Shown here: piece after piece, positions 31,944-40,733 of the stretch | How the letters are laid out: each line of letters opens with the position of its first letter | Position numbering within the stretch: position 1 is the first letter of the stretch | DNA from: Microbacterium murale | GTDB taxonomy: Bacteria > Actinomycetota > Actinomycetes > Actinomycetales > Microbacteriaceae | DNA: 64,000 nt | Assembly: GCF_030815955.1 (NCBI RefSeq) | Contig: NZ_JAUSXK010000001.1 | Span: forward strand, 3,720,001 to 3,784,000 | Reading direction: 5' to 3' | Notes under the pieces: generated by a model | Database searches by the model: none | What the model saw: the letters and a program-made list of their open reading frames with translations, nothing else | What the model was told of the DNA's origin: nothing | Made by a program: the position numbers and the translations under genes

Positions 31944-32965
31944 TTCAGCAGCTCTCGCACACGCGGGATCACCTCGGTGCCGTACAGCTCGATGCTGCGC
32001 ATCATCTGCTCATGTCCGAGCGTGCCAGTGGCGTATTTGAGATCGAATCTTCCCACTCCCAACGTGCGCACCGTGTCCGCGATCTTCTGCGCGACGCGTT
32101 CGGGAGAACCCGAATAGATCGCACCGGCCGGGCCCACGTCGTTCTGGAACCGTGCGCGGCTGTACTCCGGCCAGCCGCGCTCCTTACCGATCGTGTTGTT
32201 CATGGCCTCGAACCCGGAGTACGCGCCATCCCAGGCGTCTTCGTCTGTGTCGGCGATGTGCCCAGGCGAATGAACGGCGATCGGATGCTCCGGTGTGCCG
32301 AAAGCGGCGATCGAGCGGTGATACAGCTCGACGAAGGGGGCGAAGCGCGCCGCTGGACCGCCGATGATGGCGAGCATCAGACCCACGCCGTGCCGGGCGA
32401 CGCGAACGACCGATTCGGGACTTCCTCCGACGCCTACCCAGGTGCGCAGCCCCTTCTCGGTCTTCGGGAACACGTCGGCATCGACGAGAGCCGGACGCAT
32501 GGTTCCCGACCAGGTGACCGGGTTCTCCTTCGTCAGTTCGACGAACAGCTCGAGCTTCTCCTCGAACAGCGCCTCGTAGTCGCGTAGTTCGTATCCGAAG
32601 AGCGGGAACGACTCGGTGAAGGAACCGCGGCCGAGGACGACTTCCGCGCGACCGCCGGACAGAGCATCCAGCGTCGCGAACCGCTCATAGACGCGCACCG
32701 GGTCGTCCGATGAGAGCACTGTGACTGCTGTGCCCAATCTGATCCGTTCGGTACGAGAGGCTATGGCGGCGAGCACCATCTCCGGCGCGGAGACGGCGAA
32801 CTCCTCCCGGTGGTGCTCCCCCACGCCGAAGAAGTCCACACCGACACTGTCGGCGAGTACGGCCTGTTCGACGACGTTCCGGATGGTCTGTGCGGCGGTG
32901 AGCAGATTCCCTTCGGCATCGCGCGTGATGTCGCCGAACGTGTCGAGGCCGAACTCGATTCGCAT
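31940..32965 (-). CDS. LLM-class flavin-dependent oxidoreductase
   Basis: A 341-residue TIM-barrel enzyme of the bacterial luciferase-like monooxygenase class, using reduced FMN or F420. Typical segments are DSVGVDFFGVGEHHREEFAV, RIRLGTAVTVLSSDDPVRVY, GGRAEVVLGRGSF and WVGVGGSPESVVRVARHG. The closest recognisable group is the FMN-dependent CE1758-like subfamily. The gene is coupled to an MFS transporter downstream and begins seven bases after the DUF885 stop. Confidence 0.88.
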   Translation of the reverse strand: MRIEFGLDTFGDITRDAEGNLLTAAQTIRNVVEQAVLADSVGVDFFGVGEHHREEFAVSAPEMVLAAIASRTERIRLGTAVTVLSSDDPVRVYERFATLDALSGGRAEVVLGRGSFTESFPLFGYELRDYEALFEEKLELFVELTKENPVTWSGTMRPALVDADVFPKTEKGLRTWVGVGGSPESVVRVARHGVGLMLAIIGGPAARFAPFVELYHRSIAAFGTPEHPIAVHSPGHIADTDEDAWDGAYSGFEAMNNTIGKERGWPEYSRARFQNDVGPAGAIYSGSPERVAQKIADTVRTLGVGRFDLKYATGTLGHEQMMRSIELYGTEVIPRVRELLK

Positions 32966-32971
32966 GCGCGT

Positions 32972-34648
32972 CTACCTGTTCACGAGTGCGGTGCGGAGGG
33001 TGTCGAGTCCCACGCCGCCGAGATCCAAGGCGCGCTTGTGGAACTGCTTGATGTCGAACGCATCACCCTGCTGAACCTGGTACGCGTCTCGAACCTGTTC
33101 CCAGATGCGCTGGCCCACCTTGTAGGACGGTGCCTGTCCAGGCCAACCGAGATAGCGATTGACCTCGAACTGTACGAACTCGTCTGACATGTTCACGTTC
33201 TGACGCATGAAATCGAGCGCGTAGTCGGCATCCCAGGTTCCCGTGCCGTCGAGGCGCGGCTTGCCGAGATGCACGCCGATGTCGAGCACGACCCGCGCCG
33301 CGCGCATACGCTGCCCGTCGAGCATGCCCAGCCTGTCGGCCGGATCGTCCAGGTAGCCGAGTTGCTGCATGAGACGTTCGGCGTAGAGCGCCCAGCCCTC
33401 CGCATGCCCGGAAGTACCGGCCAGAAGTCGGCGCCAGGAGTTCAGCTCGGCACGGTTGTACACCGCTTGACCGATCTGAAGATGGTGACCGGGAATGCCC
33501 TCGTGGTAGACCGTCGTGAGCTCGCGCCAGGTGTCGAACTCGGTGACGCCTTCCGGCACGGACCACCACATGCGTCCTGGGCGTGAGAAGTCGTCGGTGG
33601 GACCGGTGTAGTAGATGCCGCCCTCTTGCGTCGGCGCGATCAGGCACTCGAGCGTGCGGATCTGCTCCGGGATGTCGAAATGAGTGGCACCGAGCTCGGC
33701 GACCGCACGGTCGCTGGTCTCCTGCATCCAACGCTGCAGAGCCTCAGTGCCATGCAGCTTGCGCGACTGATCTGACTCCAGATGCGCCACTGCCTCTTCG
33801 ACGGTGGAACCCGGAAGGATCTCGTTCGCGATCGCCGTCTGCTCTTCGACCATGCGGGCGAGTTCTTCCCGGCCCCACTCATAGGTCTCGTCGAGGTCGA
33901 TCTCGGCACCGAGGAAGCGGCGGGAGTTGAGTGCGTAGAGTTCACGGCCGACAGCATCCACCTCGCTCGTGGCCGGTGCGAGCGTTCCCGTGAGGAAGCT
34001 CTTCAACTCGTCGTAGGCCACGCGTGCCGCCGACGCGCTGTCGGCGAGTTCGCGTGCCAGGGACGCAGGCAGCTCGCCCTCGTCCGGCGTCGCATCCGCG
34101 ACGAACGCGGCGAAGAAGCCGTCGTCTGCCGTGTACCGGACGATCTGGTCGGCGACCTCGACGACCTGGCGCCGTGCGGGCACGACTCCCCTGGCGATGC
34201 CCTCTCGCAGCGTCGCCGTGTAACCGCGAAGCGCCTGCGGCACTGCGGACAGACGCTTCACGATGACCGACCAGTCGTCGGCCGTGGACGTCGGCATGAG
34301 GTCGTACACCTGACGGATGTCCTGCGCGGCTGAGGCGATCACATTCAGGTCGCGCAGGTGCCACTGGGCGTCGTGGAATTCGAGGTCGAGCGTCAGCTCA
34401 TTGCTGAGATCAGCCTTGGTGACCTCATCGACGGCATCGGCAGGCGTCAGATCCTCCAACGCACGGAGAGTCTTACGCACTTCGGCGGCGTGCTGTTCGT
34501 GACCGTCCGGGCTGAGATCGCCGTAGCGGTCGTTGGCGTCATTGCGTCCGATATAGGTGCCGAGGGTGGGCTCGAGGTCCACGAGGGTGTCGACCCATTC
34601 CTCAGCGACCTTGTCGATCGCTGAGGGCGTGCGAGGGGTAGTCGTCAT
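32972..34648 (-). CDS. DUF885 family protein (putative metallopeptidase)
   Basis: A 558-residue soluble protein of the DUF885 family, which is mainly helical and shares an M2/M32-like zinc peptidase layout. The likely zinc site is TVYHEGIPGHHLQIGQ near residue 385, where H-E-G-x-P-G-H-H is the family version of HExxH. A later E in GHAEGWALYAERLMQQLGY is the third ligand candidate. No signal peptide is seen. The ATG at 34648 is used; earlier in-frame codons lie within polA. A possible leaderless -10 box lies seven bases upstream. Confidence 0.87.
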   Translation of the reverse strand: MTTTPRTPSAIDKVAEEWVDTLVDLEPTLGTYIGRNDANDRYGDLSPDGHEQHAAEVRKTLRALEDLTPADAVDEVTKADLSNELTLDLEFHDAQWHLRDLNVIASAAQDIRQVYDLMPTSTADDWSVIVKRLSAVPQALRGYTATLREGIARGVVPARRQVVEVADQIVRYTADDGFFAAFVADATPDEGELPASLARELADSASAARVAYDELKSFLTGTLAPATSEVDAVGRELYALNSRRFLGAEIDLDETYEWGREELARMVEEQTAIANEILPGSTVEEAVAHLESDQSRKLHGTEALQRWMQETSDRAVAELGATHFDIPEQIRTLECLIAPTQEGGIYYTGPTDDFSRPGRMWWSVPEGVTEFDTWRELTTVYHEGIPGHHLQIGQAVYNRAELNSWRRLLAGTSGHAEGWALYAERLMQQLGYLDDPADRLGMLDGQRMRAARVVLDIGVHLGKPRLDGTGTWDADYALDFMRQNVNMSDEFVQFEVNRYLGWPGQAPSYKVGQRIWEQVRDAYQVQQGDAFDIKQFHKRALDLGGVGLDTLRTALVNR

Positions 34649-34655
34649 GTCCTTC

Positions 34656-34661
34656 AGCGTA
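34656..34661 (-). promoter_or_regulatory. Possible -10 box of the DUF885 gene
   Basis: On the minus strand TACGCT lies seven bases before the ATG at 34648. A GAAGGA ribosome-site-like sequence lies in the same seven bases, so the start might be leaderless or led; the sequence alone does not decide. Confidence 0.35.
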
Positions 34662-34697
34662 GCGCCGCGGCCGACCGTAGGGTCTCCGCAGACGCAC

Positions 34698-37331
34698 TCA
34701 GTGCGCGGCTTCGTTCCAGTCGTGCCCGCGCCCCACCTGGACGTCGAGCGGCACGGACAGATCTGCGGCATCAGCCATTCGAGTGCGAACGATCTTCTCT
34801 GTGACGTCCCACTCCCCTGGAGCGACCTCGACCACGAGTTCGTCATGAATCTGCAGCAGCACGCGAGAGCGCAAGCCTTCCGCGCGCAGATCGGCATGGA
34901 TCTCGTACACGGCGATCTTCATGATGTCGGCTGCACTGCCCTGGATCGGAGCGTTGAGCGCTGCCCGCTCCGCGTTCTCACGCAGCACGCGGTTGGGGCT
35001 CGTGAGGTCGGGGAACGGACGTCTGCGGCCGAAGATCGTCTCGGTGTAACCGACCTCTTTCGCCTTCACCACGGACGCACGAAGATAGTCGCGCACAGCG
35101 CCGAACCGCGCGAAGTACTCCAGCATCAGCTTCTTGGCTTCGGACTGCTCGATCCGCAGCTGCTTGGACAGGCCGAATGCGGACAGACCGTACACAAGGC
35201 CGTACGACATCGCCTTGACCTTCGTGCGCATGGCCGAAGTGACTTCGGACGGCTCGACGCCGAAGACGCGCGCTCCGACGAAGCGGTGAAGATCTTCCCC
35301 GCTGTTGAACGCCTCGATCAGGCCTTCGTCGCCGGAGAGGTGCGCCATGATGCGCATCTCGATCTGCGAGTAGTCGGCGGTCAACAACGTCTCGTACCCT
35401 TCGCCCACTTCGAACGCGCTGCGGATGCGGCGGGATTCTTCGGTGCGCACCGGGATGTTCTGCAGATTCGGGTCTGTACTGGAAAGGCGGCCGGTCTGAC
35501 TGCCGGTCTGCACGTAGGTCGTGTGGATGCGGTGATCATCACGGATCGCCGTGTCCAACGACTCGATGATCTGCCGAAGCTTGGTCGCCTCGCGATGCTG
35601 CAGCAGCAGATCGAGGAACGGATGCGGATTGCTCTCCTGCAGGTCTGCGAGCACGGCGGCATCGGTCGAGTACCCGGTCTTGGTCTTGCGGGTCTTCGGC
35701 AGCTGCAGGTCTTCGAAGAGCACTTCCTGGAGCTGTTTCGGCGAGCCGAGGTTGAACTCGCGTCCGACGAGCGCGAACGCGTCGGTGGCGAGGCCGTCGG
35801 TTCGAGCGGCGAGCTCGCCGGAGAACGTGGAGAGCACGTCGTGCGACACAGCCACGCCCGCGATCTCCATGTCGGCAAGCGCGAGCAGCGTGGGCAACTC
35901 GATGTCTGTGAGCACAGTCGCGACCGACTCGGGCACATCATCGCGCAGCGCTGCCGCGGCGCGCAGCGTGAACCAGGCCTCCTGTGAGGGCGTCGCACCG
36001 TCGGTCTCCGGTACGAGCTGAGTCGGATCGGCCACGGGGAGTCTCTCGTCGAGGTAACGATCGACAAGGTGCGCGAGCGTCTTGTCCGGGAAGCTCGGAC
36101 GCAGCAGCCAACCGGCGAGGAGCGTGTCGTACTCCAGACCACCGAGGCGGATGCCGGCGCGCAGCAGAGCCTTCACCTGCGGCTTCGCGTCGTTGAGCAC
36201 CTTGGCCGAGTCTGATTCGAGCCAGGAACGGAGTGCGTCGGCCGTGGCTTCGCTCCAATCGGTTTCGCGAAGTTCTGTCATGCTCGCGACGCCGATGCGC
36301 GATATCTCGCCACCACCCGTCACGAGAGTCACAGCCAGCTCTTCGCTCTGATCTGTGAGCCATTGCGCGAGCTCGGAGACGGATGACTCGATCGGCGCGG
36401 GCATGGCGACCGCCGGCTCATCGTGCACGGATTCATCGCTGGCGCCGACCGCATCGAACACGCGCGGCAGCAGAGTGCGGAACTCCAGGCGAGCGAAGAT
36501 GTCGCGCACGGCCTGCGCGTCGATCGGCGCTGTGGCGAGGTCGGCCGGTGCCACCGGGAGCTCGACGTCGGTGAGCAGACGATTGAGCCGGCGATTGCGT
36601 CGGACATCTTCCACGTGCTCTCTCAGGTTGCCGCCGACGACGCCCTTGATCTCCTCTGCGCGTTCCAGCAGCTCGTCCAGGCTGCCGAACTGCGTGAGCC
36701 ACTTGACAGCCGTCTTCTCGCCCACTTTCGGGACACCCGGCAGATTGTCGCTCGTCTCTCCGACGAGAGCAGCGATGTCGGGGTACTGCTCGGGGCGCAC
36801 ACCGTATCGCTCGTGCACCGTCGCGGGGTCATAGCGCTTGAGCTGCGAGACGCCCTGGACGGACGGGTAGAGCAGCGTGACCTTGTCGTTGACGAGCTGG
36901 ATCGTGTCGCGGTCGCCCGAGACGAGAAGCACGTCGTAGCCCTGCTCGGCCCCCTGCACGGAGAGCGTCGCGAGAATGTCATCCGCCTCGATGCCCTCCT
37001 TGGTGAGGACGGGTATCGACATGGCCGCGAGGACGTCTTGCAGCAGCGGGACCTGCCCTCGGAACTCCTGCGGGGACTCGGATCTGGTGGCCTTGTACTC
37101 GGGGTATTGGTCGGTGCGGAACGAGTGCCGCGACGTGTCGAATGCGATCGCCATGTGCGTCGGCTGCTCTGCTTTGATCAGGTTCACGAGCATCGACAGG
37201 AACCCGTAGATGGCGTTCGTGTGCTGGTTGTCCTTCGTCGTGAAGTTCTCGACCGGCAGGGCGAAGAAGGCACGATAGGCGAGCGAGTGGCCGTCGACGA
37301 CCATGAGGGTAGGCTTTGCGGAGTCCGTCAC
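34698..37331 (-). CDS. polA: DNA polymerase I
   Basis: An 877-residue repair and Okazaki-fragment polymerase. Residues 1-300 form the 5'-3' exonuclease (SLAYRAFFALP, KEGIEADDILATL, GVPKVGEKTA). The 3'-5' exonuclease-like domain at about 320-500 lacks the first D-x-E pair (the strand reads LAVTLVTGGGEIS), so proofreading is probably inactive, as in mycobacteria. The polymerase domain carries motif A (LTADYSQIEMRI), motif B (RTKVKAMSYGLVYGLSAFG) and motif C (QIHDELVVE). It starts at GTG 37331, divergent from a thioesterase gene. Confidence 0.95.
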   Translation of the reverse strand: MTDSAKPTLMVVDGHSLAYRAFFALPVENFTTKDNQHTNAIYGFLSMLVNLIKAEQPTHMAIAFDTSRHSFRTDQYPEYKATRSESPQEFRGQVPLLQDVLAAMSIPVLTKEGIEADDILATLSVQGAEQGYDVLLVSGDRDTIQLVNDKVTLLYPSVQGVSQLKRYDPATVHERYGVRPEQYPDIAALVGETSDNLPGVPKVGEKTAVKWLTQFGSLDELLERAEEIKGVVGGNLREHVEDVRRNRRLNRLLTDVELPVAPADLATAPIDAQAVRDIFARLEFRTLLPRVFDAVGASDESVHDEPAVAMPAPIESSVSELAQWLTDQSEELAVTLVTGGGEISRIGVASMTELRETDWSEATADALRSWLESDSAKVLNDAKPQVKALLRAGIRLGGLEYDTLLAGWLLRPSFPDKTLAHLVDRYLDERLPVADPTQLVPETDGATPSQEAWFTLRAAAALRDDVPESVATVLTDIELPTLLALADMEIAGVAVSHDVLSTFSGELAARTDGLATDAFALVGREFNLGSPKQLQEVLFEDLQLPKTRKTKTGYSTDAAVLADLQESNPHPFLDLLLQHREATKLRQIIESLDTAIRDDHRIHTTYVQTGSQTGRLSSTDPNLQNIPVRTEESRRIRSAFEVGEGYETLLTADYSQIEMRIMAHLSGDEGLIEAFNSGEDLHRFVGARVFGVEPSEVTSAMRTKVKAMSYGLVYGLSAFGLSKQLRIEQSEAKKLMLEYFARFGAVRDYLRASVVKAKEVGYTETIFGRRRPFPDLTSPNRVLRENAERAALNAPIQGSAADIMKIAVYEIHADLRAEGLRSRVLLQIHDELVVEVAPGEWDVTEKIVRTRMADAADLSVPLDVQVGRGHDWNEAAH

Positions 37332-37337
37332 CCTGTC

Positions 37338-37343
37338 AGCCTA
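37338..37343 (-). promoter_or_regulatory. -10 box of a leaderless polA transcript
   Basis: On the minus strand TAGGCT is followed by six bases (GACAGG) and then the polA GTG at 37331. No ribosome site separates them. The spacing fits a transcript starting at or next to the GTG. Confidence 0.45.
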
Positions 37344-37376
37344 ACGAGGACGACGGACACGCGCTGAGGAGGACAC

Positions 37377-37802
37377 GTGAGCGACACCACCCTGACACCC
37401 GGACTGCGGTGGATCATGGAACGCGGAATGGGCACGCTGGCGGAGCGGATGGGCATCGAGTTCACCGAATTCACCGTCGAACGCAGTGTCGCGACGATGC
37501 CGGTGGAGGGGAACACCCAGCCGGTCGGTCTCCTGCACGGCGGCGCCTACGTCGTGCTCGGAGAGTCGCTCGGTTCGATGGCCGCCAACCTGCATGCCGG
37601 GCCCGGTCGGTTGGCCGTCGGCGTCGACATCAACGCCACGCACACGCGATCCGCCACCTCGGGCGTCGTGACCGGCGTGTGCACGCCGATCCATCTCGGC
37701 CGCAGCGTGACCGTCCACGAGATCGCCGTGTCGGATGAACAGGGCCGTCGTTGCTCGACGATCCGCATCACGAACATGATCAAGGACCTGCCGGAGAACT
37801 GA
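37377..37802 (+). CDS. PaaI-type hotdog thioesterase
   Basis: A 141-residue hotdog-fold acyl-CoA thioesterase. GLLHGGAYVVLGESLGSMAA holds the HGG motif and the catalytic acidic residue (E) of the PaaI group, and VGVDINATHTRSATSG follows as usual. It could act on phenylacetyl-CoA, a quinone precursor or another CoA ester. GTG 37377 has GAGGAGG upstream. It is divergent from polA and convergent with an acetyltransferase gene. A thioesterase between polA and pdtaR is a common arrangement in actinobacteria. Confidence 0.88.
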   Translation: MSDTTLTPGLRWIMERGMGTLAERMGIEFTEFTVERSVATMPVEGNTQPVGLLHGGAYVVLGESLGSMAANLHAGPGRLAVGVDINATHTRSATSGVVTGVCTPIHLGRSVTVHEIAVSDEQGRRCSTIRITNMIKDLPEN

Positions 37803-37810
37803 GCCCGGTC

Positions 37811-38353
37811 TCAGCGGTCCGAGAGGATCCGCTGGAAGAGCAGGTGGTCCTGCCACTCCCCCGCGATCCGCAGGTATTTCGGTGCCATTCCGAACTGTTC
37901 GAAGCCGTTGCGCAGCAGCACGCGCTGCGATGCGTTGTTGTCGAGCAGTGTGCTCGCCTGAAGGCGGTGCAGTCCGAGCTCGGCGCGGGCGTACTCGATC
38001 AGAATCGCCACGACGCGGCTCATCACGCCACGACCTGCCAGCGACGCGTCGACCCAATAGCCGAGATCGGCGCTGTGGAACGCGCCCCTGACGATGTTGT
38101 TGATATTGGCGACGCCCACGATACGACCGTCTTCATGAGCGAGTACGAACCGCGCCGCGCGGCCGTCTGCGTGATCGCGCAGGAACTGCGTCACGAGTCC
38201 GTTGTGCCACTCGACGGTGTAGAAGCTCTCGTCGCGAATCGGATCCCAGCGGGCGAGATGTGCGCGGTTGGCGTCGTACGCAGCGGCGTACGACGCAGCA
38301 TCGCCGTGATCGACCAGGCGAAGGCGGATGCCGTCGCCGAGGTCGAAAGTCAC
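37811..38353 (-). CDS. GNAT family N-acetyltransferase (RimJ/RimL-like)
   Basis: A 180-residue acetyltransferase. FHSADLGYWVDASLAGRGVM contains the acetyl-CoA loop region, and LHRLQASTLLDNNASQRVLL with RNGFEQFGMAPKYLRI is the C-terminal signature of the RimJ/RimL (ribosomal-protein-type) group. The physiological target is unknown. It overlaps the pdtaR stop by four bases and is the second gene of a pdtaR unit. Confidence 0.88.
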   Translation of the reverse strand: MTFDLGDGIRLRLVDHGDAASYAAAYDANRAHLARWDPIRDESFYTVEWHNGLVTQFLRDHADGRAARFVLAHEDGRIVGVANINNIVRGAFHSADLGYWVDASLAGRGVMSRVVAILIEYARAELGLHRLQASTLLDNNASQRVLLRNGFEQFGMAPKYLRIAGEWQDHLLFQRILSDR

Positions 38354-38976
38354 TTCTTGGGTGCCAGCTGCTCGATGATCGCCTTGGCGACGTCCTGCAT
38401 CGTCAGACGGCGGTCCATGGACGCCTTCTGGATCCAGCGGAACGCCTCGGGCTCGCTGAGGCCCATCTTCTCGTTGAGCAGGCCCTTGGCGCGGTCGACG
38501 AGCTTGCGGGTCTCGAAGCGCTCGACCATGTCGGCGACCTCGGCCTCGAGCGTGATGATCTGCTCGTGGCGGGCGAGAGCGATCTCGATAGCAGGGAGAA
38601 GGTCGTTCGGAGTGAACGGCTTGACCACGTACGCCAGGGCGCCGGCCTCGCTCGCGCGCTCGACGAGTTCCTTCTGGCTGAAGGCGGTGAGGAGCACGAC
38701 AGGAGCGATGTTGCCCTTGTGCAGCTTCTCTGCGGCGCTGATGCCATCGAGCTGAGGCATCTTGACGTCCATGATCACGAGGTCGGGACGCAGCTCGGTC
38801 GCCAAGGCGACAGCAGTCTCGCCGTCACCGGCCTCTCCGACGACGTCGAAGCCGTTGTCGCGGAGGATCTCGACGATGTCGAGGCGGATCAGCGATTCGT
38901 CCTCGGCGACGACGACACGTCGCGGGGCGGATGCCGTGGGCTGCTCAGCCGGTTCTGCCTGTTCTTGCTCAGTCAC
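38350..38976 (-). CDS. pdtaR: ANTAR-domain response regulator PdtaR
   Basis: A 208-residue two-component response regulator that acts on RNA. The receiver domain (residues about 19-135) has the acidic pocket in VVVAEDESLIRLDI, the phospho-acceptor Asp in LVIMDVKMPQLDG, and the conserved Lys in AYVVKPFTP. The C-terminal ANTAR domain (DRAKGLLNEKMGLSEPEAFR) binds dual-hairpin RNAs to prevent transcription termination. In mycobacteria PdtaR works with the kinase PdtaS; no kinase gene is here. The start is GTG 38976, six bases after a -10 box. Confidence 0.92.
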   Translation of the reverse strand: MTEQEQAEPAEQPTASAPRRVVVAEDESLIRLDIVEILRDNGFDVVGEAGDGETAVALATELRPDLVIMDVKMPQLDGISAAEKLHKGNIAPVVLLTAFSQKELVERASEAGALAYVVKPFTPNDLLPAIEIALARHEQIITLEAEVADMVERFETRKLVDRAKGLLNEKMGLSEPEAFRWIQKASMDRRLTMQDVAKAIIEQLAPKK

Positions 38977-38982
38977 GTATCC

Positions 38983-38988
38983 ATTGTA
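38983..38988 (-). promoter_or_regulatory. -10 box of a leaderless pdtaR transcript
   Basis: On the minus strand TACAAT is followed by six bases (GGATAC) and the pdtaR GTG at 38976. There is no ribosome site. This is one of the clearest examples of the leaderless start pattern in this window. Confidence 0.5.
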
Positions 38989-39079
38989 GTGGAGTGGATC
39001 CGAGCAACAGTCCCAGGAACCCGCCGGGTGGGACAAGCGAGCCGTATTCCTGCGCTAAAGTCGTAGACGCAACACGCGA

Positions 39080-39162
39080 GCCGGCGTGGCGGAATGGTAG
39101 ACGCGGAGCACTCAAAATGCTTTGTTCGAAAGGACGTGCGGGTTCGAGTCCCGCCGCCGGCA
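39080..39162 (+). tRNA. tRNA-Leu (anticodon CAA)
   Basis: An 83-nt tRNA. The acceptor stem GCCGGCG pairs with CGCCGGC, followed by discriminator A. The D stem is GCG/CGC. The anticodon stem GAGCA/TGCTT encloses the loop CTCAAAA with CAA at 39113-39115, decoding UUG. A long variable arm (class II, as expected for Leu) and the T arm GCGGG-TTCGAGT-CCCGC follow. No CCA is encoded. A -10-like TAAAGT lies at 39056-39061. Confidence 0.95.
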
Positions 39163-39181
39163 CAGCAGCGGATACGCCGAA

Positions 39182-39211
39182 AAGGGGCGAGGTTCTCACC
39201 TCGCCCCTTTC
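39182..39211. terminator. Bidirectional terminator between tRNA-Leu and pyk
   Basis: A perfect 13-bp stem, AAAGGGGCGAGGT and ACCTCGCCCCTTT, with a TCTC loop. The A and T runs at its ends give a U tract in both directions. It would end the tRNA transcript on the plus strand and the pyk transcript on the minus strand. Confidence 0.9.
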
Positions 39212-39223
39212 TCGTGCCACGTC

Positions 39224-40672
39224 TCAGACGACGGCTTTGTAGATAGGCGCCGCACCGTTCACGGCATCCCCGACCTTGTGGACGCGGATGTCGTTCGTGG
39301 AGCCGACGATCCCGGGAGGGGAACCGGAGATCACGACGACCTTGTCCCCTTCCTTCGCGAGCTCGTTCTTCAGCAGGTACTCGTCGACCTGCAGGAACAT
39401 CAGGTCGGTGTGCTGCACGTTCTCGACCAGCTTGGAGCGGATGCCCCAGGTCAGTGCCATGCGACGACGGATGCTGGGTTCCGGCGTGAACGCGATCATC
39501 GGAATGCGCGAGCGCAGGCGTGAGAGGCGACGAGCGGAGTCACCGGACTGGGTGAACACGCACAGGAACTTCGCCTCGACGAAGTCTGCGACCTCGAGAG
39601 CGGCGAGGGTGATGGCGCCACCCTGCGTGCGCGGCTTGGCCGTGAGCGGCGCGATGCGCTCCAGTCCGTGCTCCTCGGTCGACTCGACGATGCGCGCCAT
39701 GGTCTCGACGACCACGATGGGGTACTCCCCCACGCTCGTCTCCCCCGACAGCATCACGGCGTCGGCGCCGTCGAGGACGGCGTTCGCGACGTCAGAGGTC
39801 TCGGCACGCGTCGGCACGGGGCTGGAGATCATGGACTCGAGCATCTGCGTCGCGACGATGACCGGCTTGGCGTTGCGACGGGCGAGCTCGACCGCGCGCT
39901 TCTGCACGATCGGCACTGCTTCGAGCGGGAGCTCCACACCCAGGTCACCACGGGCGACCATGATGCCGTCGAATGCGTCGACGATCTCCTCGAGATTGTC
40001 GACGGCCTGCGGCTTCTCGATCTTCGCGATGACAGGGACCTTGACGCTCTCTTCGGCCATGATCTCATGCACGCGCTCGACGTCGGATGCATCGCGCACG
40101 AACGACAACGCGATGAGGTCGGCGCCGATCTGCAGGCCCCATCGGAGGTCTGCTTCGTCCTTCTCGCTGAGCGCGGGGACGTTCACGGCGACACCGGGAA
40201 GGTTGATGCCCTTGTTGTTCGACACCGCGCCGGCGACGATCACACGGGTGGTGACGACCGTCCCGTCTGTCTCCACGACCTCGACGCGGACCTTGCCGTC
40301 ATCGATGAGGAGGAAGTCGCCGGGCTTGACGTCCTGCGGCAGACCCTTGAAGGTCGTGCCGCAGATCTCCCGGTTGCCGATGATGTCTTCAGTGGTGATC
40401 TTGAAGATATCGCCGGCAGCGAGCTCGTAAGGGCCCGCCTCGAACTTGCCGAGACGGATCTTCGGGCCCTGCAGGTCGACGAGGATGGCGACGGCCTTAC
40501 CTGCGTCATCCGCAGCGCGGCGGACGTTGGCGTAGTTTGCATCATGGACGGAATAGTCACCGTGGCTGAGGTTCAGCCGGGCGACGTCGACCCCCGCTTC
40601 GATGATGGCTCGGACGTTCTCGTAACTCGAGGTGGCCGGGCCCAGCGTGGCGACGATTTTCGCGCGTCTCAA
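39224..40672 (-). CDS. pyk: Pyruvate kinase
   Basis: A 482-residue glycolytic enzyme that transfers phosphate from phosphoenolpyruvate to ADP. RRAKIVATLGPATSSYENV opens the barrel, LNLSHGDYSVH and LVDLQGPKIRLGKFE follow, and the active-site lysine is in VPVIAKIEKPQAV. IMVARGDLGVELPLEAVP, the Mg site and GADAVMLSGETSVGEYP confirm the family; the C-terminal domain is intact. The start is TTG 40672 with GGAG six bases upstream. The frame continues upstream with no homology. Confidence 0.93.
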   Translation of the reverse strand: MRRAKIVATLGPATSSYENVRAIIEAGVDVARLNLSHGDYSVHDANYANVRRAADDAGKAVAILVDLQGPKIRLGKFEAGPYELAAGDIFKITTEDIIGNREICGTTFKGLPQDVKPGDFLLIDDGKVRVEVVETDGTVVTTRVIVAGAVSNNKGINLPGVAVNVPALSEKDEADLRWGLQIGADLIALSFVRDASDVERVHEIMAEESVKVPVIAKIEKPQAVDNLEEIVDAFDGIMVARGDLGVELPLEAVPIVQKRAVELARRNAKPVIVATQMLESMISSPVPTRAETSDVANAVLDGADAVMLSGETSVGEYPIVVVETMARIVESTEEHGLERIAPLTAKPRTQGGAITLAALEVADFVEAKFLCVFTQSGDSARRLSRLRSRIPMIAFTPEPSIRRRMALTWGIRSKLVENVQHTDLMFLQVDEYLLKNELAKEGDKVVVISGSPPGIVGSTNDIRVHKVGDAVNGAAPIYKAVV

Positions 40673-40727
40673 CAGAATCTCCAGGGTGAGAGTGGGGGGG
40701 AACAGAACTGGCGACGGTGCCTCAGCC

Positions 40728-40733
40728 AGACTA
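40728..40733 (-). promoter_or_regulatory. Possible pyk -10 box overlapping the gltD stop codon
   Basis: On the minus strand TAGTCT begins with the gltD TAG stop. It would start a leader of about 50 bases before the pyk TTG. No -35 was seen, so confidence is low. Confidence 0.25.

Noticed and set aside
37799..37814. Short hairpin CTGAG-N6-CTCAG between the thioesterase and acetyltransferase genes
   Set aside because: Only a five-base stem and no T run; too weak to call a terminator.
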